DNA from: Oscarella lobularis
Lineage: Eukaryota > Porifera > Homoscleromorpha > Homosclerophorida > Oscarellidae
Direction: 5' to 3'
NCBI RefSeq assembly: GCF_947507565.1
Contig: NC_089192.1
Location: 1,736,001 to 1,800,000 of the forward strand
Length of the DNA stretch: 64,000 nucleotides
Part shown: positions 1 through 10,935 of the stretch, in pieces
Numbering within the stretch: the first letter of the stretch is position 1
How the letters are laid out: every line of letters begins with the position of its first letter
Notes under the pieces: model-generated
Database searches by the model: none
Told to the model about the DNA's origin: nothing
The model's input: only the letters and a program-made list of their open reading frames with translations
Program-made: the position numbers and the translations under genes

Positions 1-121
1 AATCCAGCGCATACCGACATGCGATGCTCGAATGTGTGATCGCTGTTCAAGAACAACGACGAAAGGTGGAAACGACGTGTGGAACCTGGTAAACAGAGAG
101 ATGAGAGGTGCTTGCGCGATG

Positions 122-585
122 AATTCGGCTTGCGGGACTGACAAACTGTCGATCGACAGTTACCTCGCGTCAAAAAGGATTTTCTGCCAGAATGCGAAGA
201 TAAAATGATTGATGTAGAAGTAGAAACGGTAAATTTTTTCTTATTGTCGGGGGAATGCGAATTATAGGCGTGTGTTGAAGTCGGAAAAGCCCATTGGTTA
301 ACGATCAAATATAATTAGCGACGCGCGAAGTTGATTGGCTACTAAAGAAAATCTAATTAGGGACGTCGCGTGTATCGGTAAGATGGCCCGTATGCCAAGC
401 TACAAGAAGAGTTCGGCTTGCGGGACCGACAAAGTGTCGATCGACAGCTAACTGGCGTCAAAAAAGGATCGTGAGACAGAATGTGGAGAAGAAACGATCG
501 ATGTCGGCGGACAAATGTGAAGGATAGGTGTGTCTCGAAGTCAGGAAAGCCCAAAGAAAATCTAATTTGTGATGTCGCGTTTCCA
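122..585. repeat. Diverged direct repeat, two copies
   Basis: Two copies of the same sequence start at 122 and 412. Both run through the motif TTCGGCTTGCGGGA, a GTCGATCGACAG core and a GGCGTCAAAAA-like stretch. About 110-140 bases later both continue with AGG[CT]GTGT.TCGAAGTC-like sequence and GAAAAGCCC. A further shared block, AAAGAAAATCTAATT, lies near 344 and 555. In copy 1 the core forms a perfect 18-base palindrome (144-161); in copy 2 it is degraded. No coding potential is evident. It is probably an old local duplication or part of a repeat family. Confidence 0.6.
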
Positions 586-1126
586 CTGGAAGTAGGTTCC
601 TTTTGGGCCCCTCAAGCAAAACCGAGGACGGTGTCAGTTGCGTATATCGAATCCAAATGTCCTTGCAGAGAGAGAAGTCCGTTGCCTACCTACTTACGGA
701 GCCTTACCTGCCTGTACATACACTCAGGAATGCACTTCCTCTCTCCGCGATCTTAATAGTGTACATTCGTGTAAAACATGAGAAAAAGCAAAAGACAAAT
801 TTACCTCAATTTGTTTTTCTCGATTGACCTGCTGAAGAACTTCTGCGCCGTTTGTCTCCATCGCTTTGGAAGACCCGGAATAGTTTTTCAGGCATATGGG
901 TTAGTGCTTCATCAGCCATTCTTCATACGCTGGCTGCTTTTATCGATTCTGAATCACTGGTAATGGTATCAACATCAAATAATTTGTGTCATGTATTACC
1001 CTAATTCATCAATTTTTTGGTGCCACTGAAAAGAATGGAAAACACGTTGAAGTCAATCACGCTTCCTTCAAGTACTATAGCCTCGGAAACCCAGACTCTC
1101 CCCGCGCGCGCTACGGAGAGTCTGGG
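586..1126. other. Non-coding stretch left of element A
   Basis: Short open frames occur here but none shows codon-level conservation or a recognisable motif. The last seven bases (1120-1126, GTCTGGG) are the left target duplication of transposon A. I see nothing else. Confidence 0.5.
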
Positions 1127-1205
1127 CAGAGATGTAAGAGAGAGGAATATGAAATTCCCGTCATCACGTGACTTTTGGCTGACCCCACGATTGTTACCTA
1201 TGGCA

Positions 1206-2154
1206 ATGGAAGTCATTCGTCGTTTTCTCCTCGCTTTCGTAAATGAAAAAGTAATTACAGCGAAGAAGGAAAGGTGTTTACGTCTTAGAGAAGCAGCGAC
1301 ATCGCTCCACAGCGCCAATTTTGGCTCGAAAGCAATTTTGCTTGCTGACGAGATCGTTTCCTCCGTTCGTTTGTGCATCGTGCTTGACGAGGGTTCGCGT
1401 ATTCGGAATTTTTGTGTAATGCGCGAGGGAGCGCAAAAAGCCTTCCATGCTCTTCGTACTGGCAAACTGTTGCAGCTTTGGAACGATTTCATGGCAGAAC
1501 AAGGATTGCTTTCCTATGACCATTTTTTGCCAGAGACAGTTAGTCAGATGATATTTGACGACACCCTTAGTTCTGCTGCGTCTTCATCAAGTCAGATTTC
1601 AGTGACTGAGCCACAGGCTTCTAAGACACTGACAGGAGATAAAGAAAACGCAATTCGATTCGCTTCTGGCTTTGTTCCGCATCATCTTTTAAAACGATAC
1701 AGAAAGGACGCTTCAAAGGAGGGGCAGGCTACTCGTCAGTGCCTTCAGGGCATGGCAGGCAAAGATCAAGCAGAGTTCCTTTCAGACCACCACTTGGCGT
1801 ACACATTTTATGATTACACTACTGTCTGGCTTGAGAAAGTAGACAGGGGCAATCTTTTCGAAGTCTCCGATGCGGCGTATCAGCTATTTCTCGCCATTGA
1901 ATTAGAGCTTAGAGAGTTTTTTTCCTAAGCAGCTCATATCTTCTTTTACGACAAAAGAAGAAATAATCGAGGTCCTCGTTACTTCTTCCAAGATTAAAAG
2001 TCAGTGGCTTGTTCTTGCATCAGGACTTGAGTCAGACGAGTTGAAGTCACTTGTGCTACAAGAAATTACTTCCACGTGGGTGACAATGAGAGGATTCTCC
2101 CACTGTTCAACATTGCTGGAAACGTACAAAGCTGCTCAGGCAAAGGGCCTTTGA
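1206..2154 (+). CDS. ORF2 accessory protein of P-like transposon, copy A (one frameshift)
   Basis: About 316 residues of unknown function. I chose the ATG at 1206 because all four copies then begin alike (M-[DE]-[VA]-hydrophobic-R). Motifs shared with the other copies are: an N-terminal helical region; GFVPHHLLKRYRK near residue 160; WLEKVDRGNLFEVSDAAY near 220; and STWVTMRGFS followed by LLETYK close to the C terminus. The frame breaks at a run of seven T (1917-1923) and resumes after dropping one base. This could be a sequencing or assembly error or real decay. I see no transmembrane segment or signal peptide and recognise no named domain. It converges on the transposase gene. Confidence 0.75.
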
Positions 2155-2210
2155 AAGTCATTACAATCTGACAAGGACTAGGACGTAACTCATTTCTTAC
2201 TTGACGTACG

Positions 2211-5200
2211 TCAAGACCTTTTAGGAACAGGTGCACATGCTGAGTCTATAGTGTTATTAAAAAGCCTTTTGCGTCTAGATGAGTTTCCTCTTATCGGATC
2301 CTGAGCAACAGTTCCCTGGATTCGTATTGACGCAGATGCGTCTAGAGCCTCTTTTGCAGACGGATTGGTGTTGCGTCCTCCCTTCGTTCTAAGTGTACCG
2401 AAATAATTTTTCAAGCTGTCTTTGCTAAATCTCTCACTAAGAATATAGATATTTTCATTCTCTTCGGCACTGCAGAAAAGGACTTCAATAATTTTAAGGA
2501 AGGAATTCACTAAGAGTAAACAGAGCTAGTCCTATTGTTTGTTCTAATGGTCCTCCTAATTTACCCGTAATTTTTCATCCTGCAGCTGTTTCATAACTCA
2601 GATAGAGCCTTGCCTTTTCTGCGCGAGTCAATTTATCTGTAGAGTCAATCCACCTTTCCCATCTCTCAAGGTATCCGAGAACTTCCTGTTTAAGGAACTA
2701 CGTATACATGAGAAAGTAGATTAGCCCAATGAATTTATTTTTTTACTTTGAGTCTGGAGTCGTCTGCGGTTATGTAGCCCCTGCATTCCGGCTTGACAGC
2801 TGACGGCGACCTTACGTTAAGGTAGTCGAAAACTCTATCGAAAAGTCGAATGAAGCGGACGGTTTCGGCTGCTGGCGGGATCTTATAGTACTCCATGGCG
2901 TTGGCTACGGTTGAGCTAAATGCCTTCAAAAGTTTATCAGGAATGACATTTTGGAGGATAGCACATGCTTTTTACCTGGGCCACAAGGTCCAATCTCATT
3001 CTTCTTGAAAAGCCATCAAGATATACAACCTCTCTCTTCAGTTTCTTGCAGAGAAAAAGACCGGACTGACTTCTCATTTTCTGATGCTCATTGTATACGT
3101 CAATGAAATGCTGCCAAGTAATGAACCCGTCGTTCATCTAAACGCAGTGTATTTGTTGAAAGGTTAGTCGCATAGCATGCACTCATACCATCATGCACCG
3201 TCGCCTGCTCGACGGAAAGGAATGGCTCACACAATTCCTCGTTGTCTTAAGAAGGTGAGGAACGTCGCAAACAAAGTACAAATACTGACCAGTTTTGCTG
3301 TAAGGATTTTTGGTTTTATAGACAGAGTTGGACGACTTTTTTCCCCTTGCAGTCGAGCACTCAGAACTGTGCATCCGGAAGAATTTTTGATTGACAGCAG
3401 ATCCGTCGCAGGTGATTGACAGCACCATCAATTCCAAACGTTCAATCTGCCTGACCGCTTCCCACACAATGCTGAAGAGATATTTGCAGTAATTTCTTTT
3501 GTAAGGAAGTGGGCGTACGGAAATCTAAGAGACGTCACAATCCCTCTAATCATGAAAACAAGAATGTGAGTTGCTATTGACTCTGTCGGAGGTAGGTAGA
3601 ACATGTCACTTGAAATTCGCCGCAGATCGTCGTTCACTCGGCCTAAGTTGACAAATCCGATGACCTTGCACGAATTCTTGTCATAGACAAGATCTTCCTT
3701 CACCTTCATCTCATCAAAAGACAAAGCGACGTATTTTTGAACTCGGGTCAGCTCATCAACTCGTGCTTCAGCAGATAACGCATCGTTCAGGTCACTGTGA
3801 AACCCTGCGGCCTTATCATAGAAGTGAATATAGTCGTTAAGCGTCCTTTCACTTGGCAGAGGAAGAAATCCCGACGTTCTTAAGCTGCGATACGCAGACG
3901 AGGACTGCATTCGGATGCTCATGGCCCACCTTATGACTAGGGGATGCCATCCTCTGCCTGTAGGACCATTCGATTTTGAAACTGCTTTTTGTTGATCCCA
4001 CAGGATGCGCTGGAAGCTATCCTTTGGGAAGGCACTCTCAGAATAAGATGCCTCATTTTCCAGAACCGCCTGAACATCTTCAGACAAATTTTCTTGCACA
4101 GTAACACTACCTTCATCCGCTCAACAAGCAATTCTGGCTTTTAGTCGATCAAGAGATCGCTTCTGCCTCTTTAATTTTTGTGCCATCCTGGAGAACTTGG
4201 TGGCGCGTTGTGGCGTCGTTAGAACAGAATTTTCTGTTGATTTTATTCCGTTAGCACACGACCAGCGTTTTTCTTGGAGCAGCCCAAGATTGGCATCTTC
4301 GATCTTGGTCTGAAACTATAAGCTCGCATTTGGCAGAGTGAATAGTAGCTTGATGCAGTTTAGCCTTGTAGGTTACAGCCTGCGAATGAACCCATTTGCT
4401 AAAATACGTCTTTTTCCATTTTCTAGCCATTTTGATGTATTTTTCCTCTGGGTTTTGAAGGCAAACAAAGGCGTTGTCTAAGAAATTGAGGAAATTGTGG
4501 AAATTCTGATACGTGACCTCGGAATACGAAATGAGCGAATTTTGCAAGGCGTTACCCTTCATGAGGTCAACGTTTAGGCCCAAGACGAAAAGTTTTTCCA
4601 GGTTATCTTTGTCGATCACCAGGCTATGGGTCGCCCAAGAAGGTGGCGCCCAGTCTTCTTCTTTGCTGTTCACTTCAATTTTCGTCATTGTAAGACAGTC
4701 GCCCGTCACTGTTTCGTGCCAGTCTTTGTTGGTTCTGCCTGAGCAGAATTATATGGTTACAAAGCGGCTTCAAAAGCATCATTCAAGTATTACACGGATG
4801 ACTTCAGCCTTATCATATGTTGTTGAACGTCTTTTCGCCTTCTTTCGCCCTTCTTTTTGCTTAGGGATACTCGTCGAGGCATTCCCATATGGGAAAGTAG
4901 CAGTAAATCACCGAGCTAATTTGAAAAAATGCTTTTTTAGGCTATCTACGAGCTTGACAGATCGATGACCACGCGCAGTTTATTCCTTAATGTTCCTGCG
5001 AATGGCGTGCAAGGCTATATGGTTCCTCAGTGCGTTGAAATGTTCGCTGCGTGTTGCAAAAGGGGTGTGGTAAACATGGGCAGAAATGTCACGAAATTGC
5101 GTCAACGATCGCAGTGGCAACTGCAGAACCTATGTGACTACCTCTAAGCTGTATGCCACTTATATGACTTTACTCTGAAACAGTTCACGTCAAGATTTAG

Positions 5201-5392
5201 GCCTCCAGAGCGAAGATACGTGTTGCAAACCAAGCGCGAGTTAGAAAGTCACCGTACCGCGGGCATTTATAATCATTTTGTCTTCTTAGGCGCTTATACA
5301 GACTCACCTCACCCAGAAAAGTCACAAAAGTTAAAGAAACAGATTATTCTAGTTTTGTTTGGCAGTCAAAGAAAGCGCCACTTACGGGACAT
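2211..5392 (-). CDS. P-element/THAP9-type transposase, copy A (multi-exon)
   Basis: A DDE/RNase H-fold transposase that would cut and paste the element. Coding blocks run from about 4709 to 2211, separated by short introns. N-terminal block 4709-4251: motifs NPEEKYIKM, ATIHSAKCELIV and RCQSW. RNase H block 4131-3428: SFDEMKVKEDLVYDK with the first catalytic Asp, then ATHILVFMIRG. Block 3467-3183: ITCDGSAVN (second Asp) and DVPHLLKTTRN. Further blocks: 3137-2976, 2945-2738, about 2712-2580. C-terminal block 2510-2211: KDSLKNYFGTLRTKGG and VPKRS. A start near 5392 (MSRK) is a guess by analogy with copies B and D; that part is degraded. No C2CH THAP finger is visible. Confidence 0.75.
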
Positions 5393-5474
5393 TATGGTAA
5401 CAATCGTGGGGTCAGCCAAAAGTGCCGTGATGACGGGAGTTTCATATCCCTCTCTCTTACATCTCTGGTCTGGG

Positions 5475-6103
5475 GAACTTGTATACTACATCGCGGTTCC
5501 TTTGATGATAATTCAATTTTGTCCTCGTGGCCCTTGCGGATGTGCAATACAACTTCCGACCATGACTAGCTCTTTCTGCCGCGTCTGCCTAGCAGATTTG
5601 AGAGACTCTTTGCGTCGGCGAAGACTTTTCTTGTCCGAAGACGCTCTACGACTAACGCTGTTTTGAATCTTTGCCGCAGAAGACTCGCCGGACGACGGCC
5701 TGTCTCTGTATTTATGCATTGCCTGCTGGAAGAAGATTTACCAGCTTGAGACAGACCTTGCAGCTCTGGAAGATCCGGGTTGCCAGCGAAGAACAAACAC
5801 GATCGATGCTCACGTAATTGAGCCAAGTAAGAATACGACCGAAAATCTTCACCTCCAACCGTCTTTTTTCCCAGACCCCGTGTCTTCTCAGCTATGAAAA
5901 GCAAGCGCATCTGGCAGAAAGAGGCAGATGCCATTCACACCGCAGAGTAGTTTGTCAAAGCGGCTCGACCAATCTTCAAGTCCGTCCAGCCCTCTTGTTA
6001 CTCAGTAAGCCTTGGTTTTTCCAGCTCTACTCTTTTGACGACAGATTTTCTTTTATTTATAGATGCCGTCCATGTCACTCACCTGAAATTGTGCCAGTGC
6101 CAG
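5475..6103 (-). pseudogene. Possible relic of a transposase N terminus
   Basis: Between elements A and B the minus strand has an open stretch (5934-5566) containing FFAGNPDLPEL. This recalls the CPGN.D motif of the transposase N-terminal domain. Overlapping frames carry SCKVCLKL, a C..C pair like the RC..C motif, and a basic SSDKKSLRRRKESLK segment. The reading frame shifts between these pieces. I read it as a worn N-terminal fragment of a related transposase, but the match is weak. No terminal repeats belong to it. Confidence 0.3.
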
Positions 6104-6696
6104 CAGAGATAAAATAGGAGAGGGATTGGTAACTTGCCGCTGTCACGTGATTTTTTGTATGATATGCGTTTGATCCAACTGTGTCTCGCTCCTTTACTTT
6201 CTGTCCCGTATACTTCGACTGAATTCGTCTTCTTTCACTCCCTTCCAAGACTCGTTTCCAAAGCAAAAACGTTTTTTAGCTCTTACAAAAGGTGAAACGT
6301 TGTCCGAATGACGCCGAAGTAGTGCCGGCGTCTATGGATGCACGCGTACGCCTACTCCGTAAATGGGGGAACGTCCCACTTCTACATAATCGTTGTTGGC
6401 CCCACCTACGCTTCACGGCGGTAAAGAAAGGTCATCGGCACGTGTTATGCGCTTGGTTAGAAGGGTTTCTGTGACGCGAATGCAATTTGCCGTCGTGTTT
6501 GTCTAAGTATGGGCGTGGTTTGTTAGGCACAATGGGGCGACGCAGAGCCGAATTTCCTAGCCATTTCACTACGGTCTTCATTGTTCGATCGCTTCGTCGA
6601 TGTTGATTGTAGCGAACAGTGACAGTCACGATCGCGAAAGATTTTCCAATCGCCTCCTTTTTGGCCTTTTTTCGTGACAGTCGTTCAACTGTAGGC

Positions 6697-9570
6697 ATGG
6701 GCCGTTTACGTTTTTCTCGGACAAACAAAGGAAGTCGGAAAGCTGCCAAAACAGTCAGTGCTGCGTCTCCTGTTTCCAAAACACCTGAAACAGTGACGAA
6801 CGAGCCTCAGCCAAATCCTTCGACGGTCGATGCCAGGTACACAGGTACTGATGTTGATGCATCATGCTATACCTTTTCGCTGCAGCGTCCACACATGGCA
6901 TCGTCTGGAGCTTGACGTCTGCGTTCTGCTTAGCCGGATCGAGGCAGACACTGGCCAAGGCGCAGTCCCTAGCAGAATTACGCATGGCATCCGGTTTTCT
7001 GCTGGAAAAGCCAACGTCTACGTCCGAGGTTTTTTGATGAAGCCCGCTATGCTAGCCGATTCAGAGGACGCTCTGATCGCAACTGTGGAAGCGCTCCACG
7101 TCTGCCCTGGTACGTCCAAGTTATTGTAATTACTTTCGCCATTAATTGTTCTGTGAGGAAATCCTGACGCGCGCTATTTTGACATTCGGCGTGTGCGAAG
7201 AGGCGAGCTGGATGGAAGGGATGGCGGAGCTGCATCCATACTCGATAGTCACTCGCCGTTTTTTTACAAAGGCACGCTTTACGAGACGACCATCCGGTCT
7301 GCCGGTTGCTCCCTTCTTGTGCCCAAGAAGCTGCGATGCCCAAGCTGTCAGCTGCAAAGGCAGTCACTCAACAAGCAGGTGAATAGGACAGTGAAAAGAT
7401 GTGCCTCCAGTTCCGGGCTAAAGTCAAAGTTTGGGCCCAACTCCTCTTTGGAAACACCAGAAAGAGTGAAGAAGCTGCTGGAGTTGGCTAAGAAGAGGAA
7501 GAATGACCAAAGGTGCATTCAACGCCTAACGTTGACGATGGCGAATTCCGTTGATTCTTGCGGCGTTGTTGTCAGCGATCGTCTACACGACAACCTTGTA
7601 GACAAAACAGACAAAAACGTGCGCCATTGAAGAGAATTTTCAGCTGGATCTTTTAAGTATGTGGTGTGATAATAAATTAGACTTCTTGCGCTTTAACTTG
7701 ATTTCGCTTACAGGCGGTTGTTTTGGGAAGAGAAAAAGAAGGCGTCACGACTTCACGACAGTCGTGGAATGCGTTGGCACCCAATGATGATAATTATGTT
7801 GGGCGCTGAACTTGAAAATGCTTTCGTCTTCTGTCTACACCGCAGCTCGCACGTCGGGTTTTATGCGCCTCCCATCGGAGAGAACCCTGCGCGACTACGT
7901 GCATTTCTACACCGCAAAGCCGGGGTTCCAGAAAGAAGCTAATGACCACCTCATAATGGAGGCACAGCTCGAATCACTCTCAGAGACCCAGAGGCACGTT
8001 GTTCTCCTTGTCGACGAGATGAAACTTAAAGTTAGAGAGGATATCGTCTTCGACAAACATTCGGGGGACGTTGTTGGGCTTGTCCATCTTGGCGAATTCA
8101 ACAACACGTTGGCGAATTTCGAGGCTGGGTTCCAGGAAGGAAAGATTCCAGTCGCGACGCACGTGCTTGGTTTGATAGTTCGTGGGCTCGTGACGTCCTT
8201 GAAATTTCCTTAAGCCCACTTCCCAACTACAGGTAAAATGGAAATTACTTTGGCACTGACGACACCTTGTTTTCCTAGGCGTTCACTCTGTCGATCTGCA
8301 CGGGATAATATGGGAGGCGATTCGACAACTCGAAATATGCGGTTTCATCGTTATCGCCGCGACGCCGCATGGTGCTGCTAGCAATAGTCGTTTTTTTCAG
8401 GCAGCATTGGACCCCTGAAAATGAGGGAGTTGTGTACAAGGTCCTCAATCGATACTGTCATCCGCCGAGACCACTATTCTTCTTCTCGGACGTCCCTCAT
8501 TTGATAAAAACAACTCGAAACTGCCTGTCGCACTCGTACCCAGGCAGCTCGCGTCGATCGATGATTGTTAATATTCGTGGAACCCGAAGTACATTCTGGC
8601 TGACTAAGACACACGTAGACAAACGGAAAATTTGTGACGTGGAAGCACACGCACGATTTAAACGATCGTTGCCGCATTGCATCTGACAGAAGCGGACTGT
8701 CCGTGCTCCCAAAGCTGAAACTTGAGCACGTGGAACTTACGTCGTATTCTCGCATGCGAGTGGATCTTGCTGCACAATTAAGTTTTTGTTTCAATACATT
8801 TGCGGCCGAATGCAATCTCGGCCAAATTTGTGCAAATAGGTGTTGAGTTCAAGCGTCGCCGATGAATTATATCATTTCAAAATAGACGGTGCAGAGGAGA
8901 CAGCGAAGTTCGTGCGAGTATTCGACAGAATGTTCGACTGCTTAAATGCACGATCCCTTAAGGCTGACAAGCCGGATCGGAGGGGATACTCAAGTCCAGA
9001 CGATGAACGTCTTACAGTAAGGACGAAGTAATATTCAACACTCGAAATAGCTACTTTTGTGCAGTTTCTTAGGGAAGAATTCTTGCGATATCTGATGGAT
9101 TGGCAGGCACAAGTTGACGCAGTTCCGGGTTTGTCGAGGAGTGAAAGAGCTATTTTTCATTTGAGCAGGGAAACAATAGAGGGCTTGAACATGACAGGTC
9201 AGCCGGCAGAAAGGATAAGCCAACAAACCAACTAAAACGTATGTTTAGTTCGCTCTTTTTTGGAATTAGTAAAGTACTTCTTTACGGTGAAAGGATCAGA
9301 AGACTGCTTTCTCCTCAGCGGGCCCCTTAACCAAGATCCCATTGAAAACTATTTTGGCCAGCAAAGGGCCAGAGGCGGATTTTCCGAAAATCCATCGGTG
9401 CAGCAAGTGCTTGACAACTCCATGTCCATTAAGCAGCAGGGGTCGTTGGCTCTTATGCCCGTCAGAGGGAATTCCAGCCGGAAAAGGCTTAAATTTCGAA
9501 GGAAGAAGTGGTTGACAGTACCCCTCTTCCTAAACGTCGTCGTAGCCGTGGTCCTTTGAAAAAGAACTGA
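6697..9570 (+). CDS. P-element/THAP9-type transposase, copy B (multi-exon, damaged)
   Basis: It starts MGRLRFSRTNKGSRK at 6697, parallel to copy D. A clear 48-bp intron (7110-7157) joins VCPG to NPDARYFDIRRVRRG. The same exon carries TIRSAGCSLLVPKKLRCPSC. RNase H part: LLVDEMKLK (first Asp) and VGLVHLG, then ATHVLGLIVRG. The second catalytic motif reads AATPHGAASN, so the expected Asp (SDGA in copy D) is His here. Later exons: FFSDVPHLIKTTRN, LKLEHVELTSYSRMRVDLA, FVRVFDRMFDCLNARS, and DPIENYFGQQRARGG near the C terminus. Frameshifts lie near 7805, at T7 (8391-8397) and near 9490. The true tail is STPLPKRRRSRG, ending at 9570. Very likely inactive. Confidence 0.8.
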
Positions 9571-9687
9571 TGCTAATGCTAACGTCCCTATATCTAAGGA
9601 TTATAACGTTGAAGACGAGAAAACACCACAAACACTGTTTGCCTGATTTATTTAACGATTTCCTAATGCCACGACTCTTAGAAACTT

Positions 9688-10596
9688 TCAAGCTCTTCTC
9701 TCATTGTACTGTTCGAGCCAGCTCAACAACAGTAAAACCACGAATAGTGACAAAAAGGGAATCAACCTCTCTTAGCAGTTCGTCGCGCACGCTTTCTTCT
9801 GCGTCTGTTGTTACGTCCGTCCATAACGACATGACAGCCTTCTCCTTCAAAATCTCCTCCTTGAAGTGATCGACAGAGACGCTTTGATTAACTAGCATTG
9901 TCGGCAGTGTTTCGCGAAGACGTTTCTCTATGGCGATGAAGAGAGCGAAAGCATGGTCGGAAATTACAAATAGGCTACCGCGATTAATCCGGCGCAGCCA
10001 TGCCTCCGAGTCCATTCGAAAGCTGTCATCTTCGGCTGTTGAAGAGAAGTCGTCCCGGAGTTGTTCCAATAGGAAAAAAATGCTCTGCTTTTAGACGAGT
10101 CGGCCATTCTGTACTTTCGCAGAAGCTTATGAGGAATGAATCCCGACATGTACCTCAAAGTATTCATTTCGTCATCCGTTATGGTGCGATCGATGCCAGT
10201 GCCACCTCTCTGCCCTTGAGCGACCGCAAATTGTCGACAGAAAGCATCCTCGAAAAGATAGTCGTTTATCGACTGTGTTAGCAGAGGGTCTTCCGCAGCA
10301 ATCCCAATATTCGCAAAGAGTGACTCCCAATATAAGGGCAAAATGGTCAACGACACCTCTTGGAAGACGACCGATGCTTTCTCTCGTCTAGAAGCAGACG
10401 ATACGACGCCTATCGCTTGTTTCACGCAGTCGTTGACGGCGGAGACAATTGTCGACGCCGTCCGAGCGCATTCTAGGCTCCCTAAGCGACATCGAAGCTC
10501 TTCGGAAAGCGCCAACGCCTGCGAGTAACGCGACGAATGAGTCGAACATATCTCCCTATTGAGAAACGCGTCGATAGCAGCTGAAAAGGCATCCAT
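9688..10596 (-). CDS. ORF2 accessory protein of P-like transposon, copy B (frameshifted)
   Basis: The start at 10596 (MDAFSAAIDAFLNRE) lies about 30 bp inside the terminal repeat. Conserved motifs in order: DPLLTQSINDYLFED, DEMNTLRYMSGFIPHKLLR, WLRRINRGSLFVISDHAF, FVTIRGF, and in a shifted frame SWLEQYNERRA before the stop. The first frame break is at a run of seven A (10074-10080 on +). The second is within the FVTIRGF..LEQY segment near 9720. Function unknown. The spacing of the motifs equals that of copies A, C and D. Confidence 0.72.
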
Positions 10597-10682
10597 GGAG
10601 AGCGAGACACAGCTAGCGTCACGCAAAGTCACGTGACAGCGGCTAGTTACCAATCCCTCTCCTATTTTATCTCTGGTGCCAG

Positions 10683-10935
10683 AGAGAAAGCCACAGCCAT
10701 GACGCTTCGAGCTTGAAATATACAGTAGGTGTTTTTAGTGGTGTTTGTTTATTGATTTGACTGCATGTCGTATCTCCCAACGGTATGCCACAAGAAAAAA
10801 ATCGTCAAGGTGAAGACGTTCTGCCAATTGATATGCATCAAAAAGCGAATCAGGGATGTATTCGACAGAAAGTCCACAAAGAAACCTTTGCAGTAGTAAG
10901 CTGACTATTCTAACCATTTACATCGTTATTGTTAT
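10683..10935. other. Short spacer after element B
   Basis: I see no gene in this stretch. A minus-strand open frame of 60 codons here (10735-10917) has no motif. Confidence 0.4.

Larger units (their letters stand above)
1127..5467. mobile_element. P-element-like transposon, copy A (complete ends)
   Basis: A 72-bp terminal inverted repeat (1127-1198 and 5396-5467) begins CAGAGATGTAAGAG and ends in the motif CGATTGTTACC. It differs at only a few positions between the two ends. The flanking heptamer GTCTGGG is present on both sides (1120-1126, 5468-5474). The element holds two convergent genes: ORF2 on + (1206-2154) and the transposase on - (from 2211 up to at least 4709). Total length is 4341 bp. 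The two stop codons are 56 bp apart. P elements classically make 8-bp duplications, so seven is unusual. Confidence 0.9.
6104..10675. mobile_element. P-element-like transposon, copy B (complete ends)
   Basis: Terminal inverted repeats of 47 bp (6104-6150 and 10629-10675) start CAGAGATAAAATAGG and end CTGTCACGTGA, with one mismatch. The 7-bp target duplication GTGCCAG flanks it (6097-6103, 10676-10682). The orientation is opposite to copy A: transposase on + and ORF2 on -. The genes converge with about 117 bp between stop codons. Length is 4572 bp. Confidence 0.92.

Noticed and set aside
6697-7120. THAP zinc finger in the transposase
   Set aside because: I looked for C-x2-4-C-x35-50-C-x2-H and the AVPxxF-like tail in copies A, B and D and did not find it.
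1913-10085. Programmed ribosomal frameshifting in ORF2 at T runs
   Set aside because: In copy A the run needs one base dropped, in copy B one base added, and the runs lie at different places in the protein. Copies C and D lack them.
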